Below are positions 25,593 through 34,788 of a stretch of 64,000 nucleotides of DNA, piece after piece. This stretch comes from Streptomyces monomycini (GTDB lineage Bacteria; Actinomycetota; Actinomycetes; Streptomycetales; Streptomycetaceae), in assembly GCF_022271435.1 (NCBI RefSeq), contig NZ_JAFIQY010000036.1, positions 26,411-90,410 of the forward strand. Direction: 5' to 3'. A program made the translations under genes and the position numbers. The notes beneath the pieces were generated by a model, which was not told the origin of the DNA, searched no databases, and worked only from the letters and a program-made list of their open reading frames with translations. The first letter of the stretch is position 1, and the number at the start of each line of letters is the position of its first letter.

Positions 25593-25958
25593 GTGATCAA
25601 GTTCGCTTTCATGATCAACCGTATCCACGGAATGACAGTCGAGGACTTTGTCGAATATCACCGGGACCGCCACGCCCCGTTGTTCACCTCCATTCCGGAA
25701 GCGCGGCAGTACGTGAAGAAGTACACCGTCTCCCACCCGGTACCCGCTGACGGCTATCCGGGTCCCGCCTACGACGGCCTCACGGAGATCTGGTTCGAAA
25801 GCTGGGTGGATCACGACGCCTTCTTCGCGTCCCGGAACTACAAGGAGTTGGTGAACCCGGACGAGAGCAAGTTCATCGATATGAGTTCGGTGGCGGTGAT
25901 GGTCACCGAGGAAAGGGTCGTGATCCAGCCTTTGGGCTGCCCGCTCGCAACTCCATGA
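25593..25958 (+). CDS. EthD-domain protein
   Basis: The protein has 121 residues. The N-terminus IKFAFMINRIHGMTVEDFVEYH and the RDRHAPL motif are classical for EthD dimeric alpha-beta barrels. The later YDGLTEIWFESWVDHDAFF completes the ferredoxin-like fold. EthD-type proteins degrade or bind small aromatic or ether compounds. The divergent MerR regulator probably controls it. GAGAGAATCCC upstream supplies the ribosome site. Confidence 0.87.
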   Translation: MIKFAFMINRIHGMTVEDFVEYHRDRHAPLFTSIPEARQYVKKYTVSHPVPADGYPGPAYDGLTEIWFESWVDHDAFFASRNYKELVNPDESKFIDMSSVAVMVTEERVVIQPLGCPLATP

Positions 25959-26045
25959 TCGCCGGGGCCTGTGCCTGTCCTGTGGCCGGGGCGTCCCCTC
26001 CGCGCGTGGCTGCGCGACCTTCGAGGAAACACCGCGGGGTGCGCG

Positions 26046-27974
26046 CTACCGCTTCAGTCGCAGCACCTGCGGGTCGTGGTCGCTCGACTGGTCCGCGTAC
26101 TCCGCGTTGATGTGGACGATGTCGTAGTCCACGCGGCGCAGGTGGCGGCTGGTGAGCATGTGGTCCAGTACCTGCGAGTTGCCCTGGTAGACGTAGCCGT
26201 AGCGCTCGCCGCGCGGCAGGCGGTCGACGAGGTCGGTGAGGACGCCGCCGGCGGTCAGGGCCTTGAGAGCGGGGGAGAACTGGAAGTCGTTGAGGTCGCC
26301 GGCCACCACGACGTCGGCCTTCGGGTCCACGGCCAGGACGTCCTCGACGAAGCTGTGCACGGCCTTCGCCTGCTGGACGCGCTGGGTCTCCGACGTACGG
26401 GCCGGGGGCTGGAAGCGGCTGTCGAGGCCCTGGTCGCCGCCCTTGGAGTTGAAGTGGTTGGCGACGACGAAGACCGGGCGGCCCCGGAAGCAGAACTGGC
26501 CCACGAGCGGCTTGCGGCTGTTGGCCCAGGCCGCGTTGCCGGGGTCGATACGGCCCGGCGAGGCGGAGAGGCGCGGCGTGCCGTGCGAGCCGGTCACCTT
26601 GACGGGAGTGGTGGCGTCGCCCCCGGCGACGTCCGTGAACGAGACACGGGCGGGGTTGAAGAGGAACGCGGTGCGGATGTTGCCGCCGGGCTGGCCGCCG
26701 TCCTGGTTGTTCACCGGGTCGATCTGCCGCCACGCGTAGGAGGGGCCGCCGGCCGCCTTGACGGCGTCGGTGAGCCGCTGGAGCGTCGCGTCCGCCGAAA
26801 CGGTTCCGTCGTTCGTGGGGCCGTTGTCGTCCTGCACCTCCTCCAGCGCCACGACGTCCGGCGACGCGAGGTTCTTCACCAGCGCCTCGGCCAGGCGCGC
26901 GAACTTGGCGGGCGGCGTCTTGGGGGAGAGGTTCTCGACGTTGTAGGTGGCCACGGCCAGCTCGTCGGCGCGCTGCTTGCGGGTGGTCTCGCGGGCCGGG
27001 CCGCGGTCGTCGAGCGTGCCCAGCTCGGTGGCGGCGATCCCGTACCCGCCGAAGTTGTCGTAGTCCAGCGGGCCCGCGGTGGTGCCGGTCAGCCGGTCGC
27101 CGGTGTCGGCGACGGGGAAGGGCCGCTGGGCGAAGGGGATGAGTGATGTGATCTTGATGCGGCCGGGGTTGGGGTCCCGGTACGAGCCGTACAGCGCGCC
27201 GCCGCGCACGGTGCGGCCGTGGCGGGGCTCGGCGGTCGCCCACAGTTCGTTGTGGGAGGTGGTGGGGCCGACGACGGAGGCGTCGGCGAGTGATACCCGC
27301 ATGCCTTCCAGGGACTCGTAGCGGTCCAGGGCGTACGCGGCCGGGCGCAGCGGCAGGTCCTCGATGCTCTTGCCGCCCGCGGACGGGGCGTAGCGGTCCG
27401 GCACGGTGGCGGCGGTGAGCTCGACGGCCGCCGGGAGCGGGTTGCCGGAGGAGGCCACGGTCCAGGCGGCGTCGGTGATCTCGGTGACGGACTGGAGGCC
27501 GGCCGGCTCGCCGCCCGGGTAGTACTCGCTGACCGTGCCGGAGACCCGTACGGAATCGCCGACGGTGGCCTTCGGTGTCTGCTTGCCGGTGAAGACGAAG
27601 ACCGCCTCGCTGGTGGCCGGGTCGCGGTCCGGCCGCGGGTCCTGCACCCAGAAGCCGCGGGCCGAGCCGAAGGCCCGTACCGCCGTGACCGTGCCGGGCA
27701 CGTCGGCGACCTGCTTGCCCGCGAAGGGCGAGAGCCGGGTGGCGCCCTGGATGTCGTGGATACGGGTGACCGCGGCGGAGGCGGTCTGCGGGACGGCGAG
27801 CAGCCCGCCGGTCAGGGCGGCGGCGACCAGCGCGGTCAGTGTGGCGGGCCTGCGCAGGGCGCGGCGGCGGGGCGATCGGGATGAAAGGGCTGTGCGGTGT
27901 GTACGGGGTGTACGGGGTGCACGGGGTGTACGAGGCGTACGGGACGAAGCGTGCGGCGGTATCTGCGCGGACAC
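26046..27974 (-). CDS. Secreted endonuclease/exonuclease/phosphatase-family nuclease
   Basis: The protein has 642 residues. A long basic leader (RTPRTPRAPRTPRTHRT-type repeats) precedes a hydrophobic stretch LTALVAAALTGGLLAVPQTASA, so export with cleavage near residue 68 is expected. An OB-like/lamin-tail type N-terminal region carries ATSEAVFVFTGKQ. The catalytic EEP domain starts around 345 with ELAVATYNVENLSP, DVVALEEVQD, VANHFNSKGGD, VVAGDLNDF and the final SDHDPQVLRL, all metal and catalytic residues of ExeM/NucH-type extracellular DNases. The 9-bp repeat in the leader is described separately. Confidence 0.92.
   Translation of the reverse strand: MSAQIPPHASSRTPRTPRAPRTPRTHRTALSSRSPRRRALRRPATLTALVAAALTGGLLAVPQTASAAVTRIHDIQGATRLSPFAGKQVADVPGTVTAVRAFGSARGFWVQDPRPDRDPATSEAVFVFTGKQTPKATVGDSVRVSGTVSEYYPGGEPAGLQSVTEITDAAWTVASSGNPLPAAVELTAATVPDRYAPSAGGKSIEDLPLRPAAYALDRYESLEGMRVSLADASVVGPTTSHNELWATAEPRHGRTVRGGALYGSYRDPNPGRIKITSLIPFAQRPFPVADTGDRLTGTTAGPLDYDNFGGYGIAATELGTLDDRGPARETTRKQRADELAVATYNVENLSPKTPPAKFARLAEALVKNLASPDVVALEEVQDDNGPTNDGTVSADATLQRLTDAVKAAGGPSYAWRQIDPVNNQDGGQPGGNIRTAFLFNPARVSFTDVAGGDATTPVKVTGSHGTPRLSASPGRIDPGNAAWANSRKPLVGQFCFRGRPVFVVANHFNSKGGDQGLDSRFQPPARTSETQRVQQAKAVHSFVEDVLAVDPKADVVVAGDLNDFQFSPALKALTAGGVLTDLVDRLPRGERYGYVYQGNSQVLDHMLTSRHLRRVDYDIVHINAEYADQSSDHDPQVLRLKR
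27899..27943 (+). repeat. 5 x 9-bp tandem repeat (GTGTACGGG)
   Basis: Five consecutive 9-bp units of GTGTACGGG with single changes lie inside the 5' part of the nuclease gene. On the coding strand they specify the Arg-Thr/Ala-Pro repeat before the signal sequence. The unit is close to that of the larger array at 33463-33597. Confidence 0.8.
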
Positions 27975-28213
27975 GGAGAGCCTCCGGAAGGCGGGCGAGG
28001 GTGAGAAACAGCATGCGAAAGGCGTGAACGCAGCGGAGCGGAAACGGTCCGGCAGCCTCTACGCGCGTCAATCTCTTGCGTGGCCACGGCAGTTGTCAAG
28101 GCTCGCCGGGTGTACGGGAACGGAAACCAAGGTGAACCGCCCGAGATGCACGGAATTCCGTCTACGCTGGGGCTTCGCACGAGCCGTAGTCCGCACGAGG
28201 AGCTGAGCCCGAG

Positions 28214-29704
28214 ATGTCCGCAGACCGCCCCACCCTGCCGCCGGTGCGGCTGCACTCCGACGCGGAGCTGGCGCGGGACGCGCTGAGCGCACCGCTCTTC
28301 GCCCGTGCCGCGCAGCTGGCCCGCTGGGCCGAGGCCGGTGTCCCCGTCGGAGTCGGCGGCGAGCTTCTTGAGGAGCAGCTGCCCGGCGCCGTCGACCACC
28401 TCGGCCTGGCCGGGGACGAGGACGGCGTCGGGTACGCCGCCGAAGCCTGGCAGCTCGCGGTCGACACCGGTCTGGTGGAGATCGAGGAGAGCGCGGAGGA
28501 CGGCGACGAGCTGCCCGACGACGCCGCCACCGGCACCGCCGCTCCCGGCGAGGAACTGTCCCTGCTGACCTCCGGCAGCCCGCAGGACATCCTCGACATC
28601 TGGCTCGGCGGCATGGAGACCGTACTGGCCGACGCCGTGGCGCCGGACCTGTCCGACATCGCCGACCAGATCGCCGAGGGCAGCGAACTGGACCTGGACG
28701 CGATCGACTGGAACCCGGAGGAGGAGGCCGAGCTGCTGGACGGCATCCTCGGCAACCTCTACCTGCTCACCGCCCTGAACGAGGACCCCGAGCAGTCCGT
28801 GCCGCTGCCCGCCCTCGCCGCCTCCATGATCGTCCCCGACGACATGGACGAGCCCACCGACGACATCCTCGAAGAGGTCTCCGAGGCGATGATGCGGCTC
28901 GACGACCAGTTCCGGGTGCTCCAGCCGATCGGCCTGGTCGACTACCAGCCGGTGGACGAGGCGCTCATCGAGGAGCTGGACGAGGACGGCAGCACGACGC
29001 GCGCGGCCGAGCCGCTGGAGGACGAGGACGTCTCCCGGTACGGCATGGTCCGGCTCACCCCGCTCGGCGTCTACGCCGTACGCGCCCGGATGCTGGACGC
29101 GGGCGTCGACGCGCCGGCCGTCGGCGACCTCACCGACAAGGGCGCCGACGTCCTCCTGGACGCGCTGCCCGACTACCCGGAGCCCCTGGCGCAGGCCGAG
29201 TCCGAGCAGTGGCTCGCCGCCCGTACGCCCGTCGACGCCGCCCGTGACCTGCTCTCGGCCGCCCGCGGCGACGACGAGGGCGGGCCGCGGCGCCGGCTGG
29301 CCTGCCAGCAGACGCTGTCGCTGGCCGGGGCGGAGGCCGAGCCCGCGCTGCGCGAGGTGCTCGACGACGGGCAGCTCGGCGGTCTGGCCCGGGTCTGGCT
29401 CGCCGAGCGCGGTGCGGCCGACATCCCCGAGCCGACCCAGGACATGATCTTCTGGCTGACCGTGGACACCATCGCGGCACAGCTCGGCGCGGCCGAGGCC
29501 GACGAGGAGAGCGCGGCCGAGCTGCGCGGCCTCGTCGAGGGCGTGGTCGGTCAGCACAACGGCTTCTTCGACGCCGCCTGGCGGGTGGACCACCCGGCGA
29601 CCTCCGACGTGCTGGAAGCCATGGGCCGCCTCCACCCGGACAAGAAGACCGCCAAGGAGGCCCGCAAGGCCGCGTTCAAGGCGCGGTCCCGGCAGGGCGG
29701 CTGA
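28214..29704 (+). CDS. Large acidic conserved protein
   Basis: The protein has 496 residues and is very acidic (long stretches such as EIEESAEDGDELPDD and DEPTDDILEEVSEAMM). It is predicted helical with no membrane segment, so it is cytosolic. The C-terminus turns basic (KKTAKEARKAAFKARSRQ). It is of a Streptomyces core-type family without a recognised enzymatic motif. ATG 28214 is preceded by GAGGAGCTGAG. Its terminator is shared with the convergent gene. Confidence 0.78.
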   Translation: MSADRPTLPPVRLHSDAELARDALSAPLFARAAQLARWAEAGVPVGVGGELLEEQLPGAVDHLGLAGDEDGVGYAAEAWQLAVDTGLVEIEESAEDGDELPDDAATGTAAPGEELSLLTSGSPQDILDIWLGGMETVLADAVAPDLSDIADQIAEGSELDLDAIDWNPEEEAELLDGILGNLYLLTALNEDPEQSVPLPALAASMIVPDDMDEPTDDILEEVSEAMMRLDDQFRVLQPIGLVDYQPVDEALIEELDEDGSTTRAAEPLEDEDVSRYGMVRLTPLGVYAVRARMLDAGVDAPAVGDLTDKGADVLLDALPDYPEPLAQAESEQWLAARTPVDAARDLLSAARGDDEGGPRRRLACQQTLSLAGAEAEPALREVLDDGQLGGLARVWLAERGAADIPEPTQDMIFWLTVDTIAAQLGAAEADEESAAELRGLVEGVVGQHNGFFDAAWRVDHPATSDVLEAMGRLHPDKKTAKEARKAAFKARSRQGG

Positions 29705-29767
29705 GCGGTCGCGGCTTCCTGGCAGGGGAAGCCCCCCTGCCATGAGGGGCCTCCCGGCTCCACGTGA

Positions 29768-29811
29768 CCGGCGGGCGGCCGGAGCACCTCGGTGCTCCCG
29801 CCGCCCGCCGG
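29768..29811. terminator. Bidirectional terminator between convergent genes
   Basis: The outer stem pairs CCGGCGGGCGG (29768-29778) with its complement at 29801-29811, and the inner stem pairs GAGCAC/GTGCTC. It lies 64 bp past the acidic-protein stop and 23 bp past the stop of the opposite gene. Confidence 0.8.
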
Positions 29812-29833
29812 CGCGTTCCGCGGCGGTGCGCGG

Positions 29834-30274
29834 TCAGCAGACCAGCTGCGTCACGCAGTTGAACGTGGTGGACTGGCCGTTGAAGCCGTAGGTGCCGCGG
29901 TAGGACAGCGGGACCTGGAACTGGCCGATGATGGTGACCGTCGTGGCGCAGTTGCCGCCGGTCCCCGGCCGCTTGCCCTCGATCCGCAACGAGCTGCCGA
30001 TCGAGCCGCCGGTGATGTCCCACGGGGCGCCGCAGATGCCGGAGGTGATCCGGCCGCCCGTGATGGCGTTGGTGTTCGGGTTGTAGTTGACCTCCATGTC
30101 GAAGGTGAGCGCCTGGTTGTGGAGCGCCATCTTCTGGGTGACCTGGAGGGCTTCGGCCGAGATCTCGCGCTGTACGGCGAACGCCTCGTCACGGGTCTTG
30201 ACCTCGGACCCCTGGGCGTTGACGAACTGGTGCTCGCGGCCCGGACCCTTCCTCTTCTGCGCTGCGCTTGTCAT
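29834..30274 (-). CDS. Protein partner of trypsin-like protease, unknown family
   Basis: The protein has 146 residues from ATG 30274. It has no signal peptide. An N-terminal helical part with AFAVQREISAEALQVTQKMA is followed by a Gly/Asn/Thr-rich beta region containing four cysteines (SGICGAP, GGNCATT, FNCVTQLVC). The gene starts 23 bp after the protease gene on the same strand, so they form a two-gene operon. It may be a substrate, inhibitor or structural partner; this is inference. Confidence 0.7.
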   Translation of the reverse strand: MTSAAQKRKGPGREHQFVNAQGSEVKTRDEAFAVQREISAEALQVTQKMALHNQALTFDMEVNYNPNTNAITGGRITSGICGAPWDITGGSIGSSLRIEGKRPGTGGNCATTVTIIGQFQVPLSYRGTYGFNGQSTTFNCVTQLVC

Positions 30275-30297
30275 GGCTCTCCCTCGGGCTCGGTGGG

Positions 30298-31455
30298 TCA
30301 GGCCAGCTGCTCGGCGATCTCGACGCGCAGCAGCGTGCGGACGGTCTCGATGTGGTTGACGACGGTGACCGTCGACGAGCCCGCGAAGAGCAGACCGACC
30401 GCGACGTTGTCGAGCGAGGTGACCAGCGAACCGGAGTCGCCGCCCGCCGAGATGTTCGTGGTCATGATCTGGTCCTTGAAGCGCGCCGTGCCGGCCGTGC
30501 CGTAGTTGACGTCGACCGTGGCGTCGGTGGAGACGATCCGCCCGAAGCTGATGTTGGTGGTCCGGCCGGTCTTCTTGACCAGGTCGCCCACCGCGACCGA
30601 CGACTTGCGGCGCCACGCGCGCGGCGCGCCGCTGAAGTACTGCTGCCGGGTGGCGTCCTCGAACTCGATCTTCGCGAGGGCCGCGTCCACCACGTTGTTG
30701 TGCTGCGTCAGCGGGATCTGCGGGGCGAACTGGATCGAGATGAAACGGTCCAGCGTGCCGATCCGGTCCGCCGGGTCCGTACCGCCGTCGAACTTGCCCG
30801 GCTGGAGCACGGAGCTGCCCAGCGGCGCCCGGTTGGAGTCCGCCAGGACGTGGTTGTTGCTCAGGATGTAGAACTTGCCCGGTACGCCGAGGCCGGGCGC
30901 CGGCGGGTTGGTCTGCGCGCCGGGCAGGAAGTCGTACACCACGCTGCCCAGCGTGCCCGCGGTGACCTGCACGTTGCCGACGGAGAAGCCGGCCGGGCAG
31001 GGCCGCATCCGGCGCTTGAGGAGCTGCGGCTCCAGGGCGCTGCCGAGCTGGCTCAGCTCTTCGAGCAGCGGCTGGGCGAGCGCGCCCATCCGGCCGCCGT
31101 TGCTGCCGAGGCCCTGCTCCTGCGTCATCGACCGGCCCTGGGCGCCCGGTACGCGCTGCTGGGCCTGCGCGGAGATGTGGCCGACGGCCAGGACGTCGGT
31201 CGGGGTGCCGTCGTCCATCTCCCGGGGGATGACGTCCCGTTCGGGGAGCATCGACTCCGGGACCTTCTGCGTGACGAAGACCAGGACGGCTTCCTCGCCC
31301 GTGGGCTCGCCGTTGCTCCACTTCACCCCGTGCCCGAAGCCGACGACGTTCGCGGTCGGGTTCTGCGGGTGCATGAAGTCGGAAAGTGCCTGTTGGCGGG
31401 AGGTGTCGCTGACCTGACCTCCGGTGGGTCCGCGCATCATCTCGGGCTGGTTCAC
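30298..31455 (-). CDS. Non-secreted trypsin-like serine protease
   Basis: The protein has 385 residues and a chymotrypsin-like fold from about residue 155. The catalytic triad is visible: H202 (LSNNHVLAD), D257 (VVDAALAKI) and S341 in GGDSGSLV. No signal peptide or Tat motif precedes it; the N-terminus is hydrophilic and contains VGFGHGVKW and AVLVFVTQKVP, a beta domain resembling the plant NAL1-type proteases. An intracellular location is therefore expected, which is unusual for this fold in Streptomyces. It heads the operon with the 146-residue gene. Confidence 0.82.
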   Translation of the reverse strand: MNQPEMMRGPTGGQVSDTSRQQALSDFMHPQNPTANVVGFGHGVKWSNGEPTGEEAVLVFVTQKVPESMLPERDVIPREMDDGTPTDVLAVGHISAQAQQRVPGAQGRSMTQEQGLGSNGGRMGALAQPLLEELSQLGSALEPQLLKRRMRPCPAGFSVGNVQVTAGTLGSVVYDFLPGAQTNPPAPGLGVPGKFYILSNNHVLADSNRAPLGSSVLQPGKFDGGTDPADRIGTLDRFISIQFAPQIPLTQHNNVVDAALAKIEFEDATRQQYFSGAPRAWRRKSSVAVGDLVKKTGRTTNISFGRIVSTDATVDVNYGTAGTARFKDQIMTTNISAGGDSGSLVTSLDNVAVGLLFAGSSTVTVVNHIETVRTLLRVEIAEQLA

Positions 31456-31958
31456 ACCAGACCACCTCTTCCCCGGTGGGCGTCCCGCGCGGCTCTCAGC
31501 CGTGCGCCCGGGCCGTACGGACGGACCGTACGGGCGGGAGCCCTCCTACGGGCGGGAGTGCTCCTGCGACGGGCGGCCACGGCTGCGGGGCGGGACCGCG
31601 TTCGCTTCACGAGCCCGGGCCGCGCACGGCGGCAGGCTCTCAGGGGAGGGCGGGAACCCGGCACGGACTGCTCCCCGGGCAGCTCCGTGCAGCCGCGGAT
31701 TCTCCGCTCTCCCTACGGGTGATGCAGGTAGGGACTGTCTATTGCCGGGCCGGTCGGCGGTCAAGGAGGTACGCGATAAATCTTGCGTTTGCTGTGCAGA
31801 TGCCGCTGATGACCTTGTTTGCCATGGTTTTCCGGGCCGAGGAGGCACGCTTGCGGACATCGCGGGGTCGTGCGGGGTTCAACCGGTGTTCGCCGGGGCG
31901 CGCGAGGGTGTGCGGCGCAGGGCCAGAGCACACCGAACCGGCCGTCCAGGAGATGACC
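31456..31958. other. Divergent intergenic region, no gene
   Basis: This 503-bp region lies between the protease start and the PhoX gene. No credible frame is seen. ACGGGCGGGAG occurs twice, 18 bp apart (31530-31540, 31548-31558). The right part is relatively AT-richer and must hold the PhoX promoter, but no clear -35/-10 pair was assigned. Confidence 0.5.
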
Positions 31959-33434
31959 ATGCCGCTCACCCGCAGAGACTTCGCCAAGCGCTCCACCGCC
32001 GCCGGTGCCGGCGTCGCACTGACCGGCAGCGTGGGTGTCCTGGCCACCGCGCCCGGCGCCGTCGGGCGGGAGCTCCCGGAACAGGGGCTTCCCGAAGCGG
32101 ACGCGCCCGCCCCGGCCGCCGGCGCACGAGGGCGCGCACCGGGGTACGGACCGCTGATCCCCGACCCGGCGGGCATCCTGGCGCTGCCCGCCGGATTCTC
32201 GTACCGGATCATCACCCGGGCCGGGGTCACCACTCTGGAGAGCGGTGAGCCCACCCCCTCCCACCACGACGGCACCGCCACCTTCCCGGGCCCGCGCGGC
32301 ACCACCCTGCTCGTCAACAACCACGAGCTGAAGGGGCCGCGCGCGCAGTGGCCGCACCCCGTACCGCTCGCCGACGGCCTGGTCTACGACCCGGCGGCAG
32401 CAGGCGGCTGCACCGTGGTCGAGATTTCCCGGGACGGCTCGCACGTCTGCGAACGGGTCGGCATCGCCGGCACCTCCACCAACTGCGCCGGCGGACGCAC
32501 TCCCTGGGGGACGTGGCTGACCTGCGAGGAGACCGAGGACAAGGCCGGCCGGAACGGCATGACCAAGGACCACGGCTACGTCTTCGAGGTCGACCCCCTC
32601 GCCCCGCACGACCCTCACCCCACCCGGGCTCCCCGCCCCGTCAAGGCCCTGGGCCGCTACGCCCACGAGGCCGTCGTCGTCGACCCCGGGCGCGGCCACC
32701 TGTACCTCACCGAGGACGCCGACCGCCCCAACGGCCTCCTCTACCGCTGGACCCCGCCGCACGGCTTCCAGCACGGCCGCGGCCGGCTGCGCACGCTCGC
32801 CGACGACGCGGGCGTCCTGGCCGCGCCCCGCTGCTACGACTCCGGCGGCCGCTTCGTGGACGACCTCTCCCGCGCGACGAGGACCGGCACGGTCTACGGC
32901 GTCGACTGGATCGAGGTCCCCGACCGCGACGCCCGCCACACCCCCGTACGCCGGCAGTTCGCCGACAAGATGATCACCCGCGCCCGCAAGCTGGAAGGCA
33001 TGTGGTGGGCCGACGGCGGCGCGTACGTCGTCTCCTCGTACGCCCGCGAGGAGAGCCCGGCGCGCCACGACGGCCAGGTCTGGTTCTACGATCCGCGCCG
33101 CCGCACCCTGACCCTGAAGGTGCTGCTCGGCGTCAACCCCGACCCCGGCCGGGACGGCGCCTTCGACGGCCCCGACAACATCACCGTCTCCCCGTACGGC
33201 GGCCTGCTCATCGCCGAGGACGGCGAGGGCGTCCAGCACCTCTTCGGCGCCACGGACGACGGCCGTACGTACCCGGTCGCCCGCAACGACCTCAACATCG
33301 GCACCGCCGACGACCCCGAATACAGCGAATTCACCGGCCCGGTCTTCTCCCCGGACGGCCGCACCCTCTTCGCCAACATCCAGCAGCCGGGGATCATGCT
33401 GGCGATCACGGGGCCCTGGCGACGGCAGCGCTGA
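31959..33434 (+). CDS. Tat-exported PhoX/DUF839-family protein
   Basis: The protein has 491 residues. The twin-arginine signal (TRRDFAKRS followed by a hydrophobic AAGAGVALTGSVGVLATAPG) directs folded export. The mature protein matches the DUF839/PhoX family, with YRIITRAG, NNHELKG, STNCAGGRTPWGTWLTCEET, and a C-terminal NITVSPYGGLLIAEDG and FSPDGRTLFANIQQPG. These are the beta-propeller regions that coordinate Fe/Ca in PhoX alkaline phosphatases. Phosphatase activity is possible but not certain for short members. ATG 31959 (AGGAG 6 nt upstream) fits better than ATG 31953. Confidence 0.9.
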   Translation: MPLTRRDFAKRSTAAGAGVALTGSVGVLATAPGAVGRELPEQGLPEADAPAPAAGARGRAPGYGPLIPDPAGILALPAGFSYRIITRAGVTTLESGEPTPSHHDGTATFPGPRGTTLLVNNHELKGPRAQWPHPVPLADGLVYDPAAAGGCTVVEISRDGSHVCERVGIAGTSTNCAGGRTPWGTWLTCEETEDKAGRNGMTKDHGYVFEVDPLAPHDPHPTRAPRPVKALGRYAHEAVVVDPGRGHLYLTEDADRPNGLLYRWTPPHGFQHGRGRLRTLADDAGVLAAPRCYDSGGRFVDDLSRATRTGTVYGVDWIEVPDRDARHTPVRRQFADKMITRARKLEGMWWADGGAYVVSSYAREESPARHDGQVWFYDPRRRTLTLKVLLGVNPDPGRDGAFDGPDNITVSPYGGLLIAEDGEGVQHLFGATDDGRTYPVARNDLNIGTADDPEYSEFTGPVFSPDGRTLFANIQQPGIMLAITGPWRRQR

Positions 33435-33462
33435 CCGCCGCGCGGCCGGGGATCCTGGTGCG

Positions 33463-33597
33463 GCGTACCCGGTGTACCCGGTGTACCCGGTGTACCCGGT
33501 GTACCCGGTGTACCCGGTGTACCCGGTGTACCCGGCGTACCCGGCGTACCCGGCGTACCCGGCGTACGCGGCGTACCCGGCGTACGCGGCGTACCTG
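33463..33597 (+). repeat. 15 x 9-bp tandem repeat array (GTGTACCCG)
   Basis: Fifteen perfectly phased 9-bp units fill 33463-33597. Unit 1 is GCGTACCCG, units 2-8 are GTGTACCCG, and units 9-11 and 13 are GCGTACCCG. Units 12 and 14 are GCGTACGCG and unit 15 is GCGTACCTG. It lies between the PhoX stop and the ribosome site of the luciferase-like gene. The plus-strand frame is open but lacks a ribosome site, so translation of the repeat is doubtful. Confidence 0.92.
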
Positions 33598-33645
33598 GCG
33601 CGCCCCACCAGGAATCCCGGCCGGAACACGCACGTTGTACCGAGG

Positions 33646-34761
33646 GTGAGCACGCGGAAGAGCACGACGACCCAGGCACCCGGGAAGGAGCCGGCCGGGA
33701 CTCCGGACGCGCCCGGCGACCAGGCCCCCCGCCTCCGTACCCCCTTCTCCCTCCTCGACCGCTCCCGCACCCGCGAGGGCCACCCGGAGGCCGAGGCGCT
33801 CCGCGACACGGTGGACCTCGCGCGGCACGCCGAAGCGCTCGGCTACCACCGCTTCTGGGTCTCCGAGCACCACAGCGTGCCGGGCGTCGCCGGCTCGGCA
33901 CCGACCGTGCTCGCCGCCGCGGTGGCCTCCGCGACCTCCCGTATCCGGGTCGGAACGGGCGGCGTCATGCTGCCCAACCACCGCCCGCTGGTCGTCGCCG
34001 AACAGTTCGGCGTCCTCGCGTCGCTCTTCCCCGGCCGCATCGACATGGGCCTCGGCCGGTCCGTCGGCTTCACCGACGGCATCCGCCGCGCCCTCGGCAC
34101 CGACAAGGACGCCGCCGACTCCTTCGCCTCCCAACTCGCCGAACTGACCGCCTACTTCACCGACGGCCCGCGCCCCCACCCCCAGGTGCACGCCCGCCCG
34201 GCGGAGGGCCTGCACGTCCCCGCCTTCGTCCTGGCCACCGGCGCGGGCGCGGACATCGCCGCCCGCGCCGGACTGGCCCTGGTCATCGGCGACCTGCGCG
34301 GCCGCGAGGCGATGCGGGCCGCCATCGACCGCTACCGCGCCGCCTTCGAGCCCTCCCCGCTCCGGCCCCACCCGTACGTCATCGTCTCCGGCACGGTCGC
34401 CGTGGCCGAAACCCGCGAGGCGGCCCGCGAGCTCCTGCTCCCCGAAGCCTGGTCGATGGCCTACTCCCGCACCCACGGCGTCTTCCCGCCCCTGGAACCG
34501 GCCGAGTCCATTGCCGCCCGCGAACCGTCCATGCCGCCCAGACAACGCGACCTGTACGAGTCCGCCCTCACCGGCCACATTCACGGCACGGAAGCGGACG
34601 TCGCCACCCAGCTCGACACCCTCCTCACCGAGACCGCCGCCGACGAGTTTCTGGTGACGACCAGCACGTACGACCGCGCTGGGCTGATGGAGTCTTATGA
34701 GCGATTGGCACGGGTGGTGGGGTTGACGGGGGCGGCCCGGCCGGAGCGGAAGGTGGCGTAG
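33646..34761 (+). CDS. LLM-class flavin-dependent oxidoreductase
   Basis: This 371-residue bacterial-luciferase-like monooxygenase (alkanal-type subgroup) has FSLLDRS, HAEALGYHRFWVSEHHSVPG and RIRVGTGGVMLPNHRPLVVAEQFG near the N-terminus, then GRIDMGLGRSVGF and PEAWSMAYSRTHG. It probably uses FMNH2 or F420H2 with oxygen; the substrate is unknown. GTG 33646 was chosen because the upstream frame runs into the 9-bp repeat and encodes only a Tyr-Pro-Val/Ala repeat. Confidence 0.9.
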   Translation: MSTRKSTTTQAPGKEPAGTPDAPGDQAPRLRTPFSLLDRSRTREGHPEAEALRDTVDLARHAEALGYHRFWVSEHHSVPGVAGSAPTVLAAAVASATSRIRVGTGGVMLPNHRPLVVAEQFGVLASLFPGRIDMGLGRSVGFTDGIRRALGTDKDAADSFASQLAELTAYFTDGPRPHPQVHARPAEGLHVPAFVLATGAGADIAARAGLALVIGDLRGREAMRAAIDRYRAAFEPSPLRPHPYVIVSGTVAVAETREAARELLLPEAWSMAYSRTHGVFPPLEPAESIAAREPSMPPRQRDLYESALTGHIHGTEADVATQLDTLLTETAADEFLVTTSTYDRAGLMESYERLARVVGLTGAARPERKVA

Positions 34762-34788
34762 GCCGGGCTCGGCCGGGCCCGCGAGCGC

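Noticed and set aside
25903..28071. 722-residue minus-strand frame overlapping the nuclease
   Set aside because: It is an out-of-frame shadow of the secreted nuclease, Arg/Pro-rich and without domains.
33463..33597. CRISPR array
   Set aside because: The units are 9 bp with no spacers; it is a simple tandem repeat.
33472..33645. Extended N-terminus of the luciferase-like protein through the 9-bp array
   Set aside because: It would encode a Tyr-Pro-Val repeat with no ribosome site; GTG 33646 gives the normal N-terminus.
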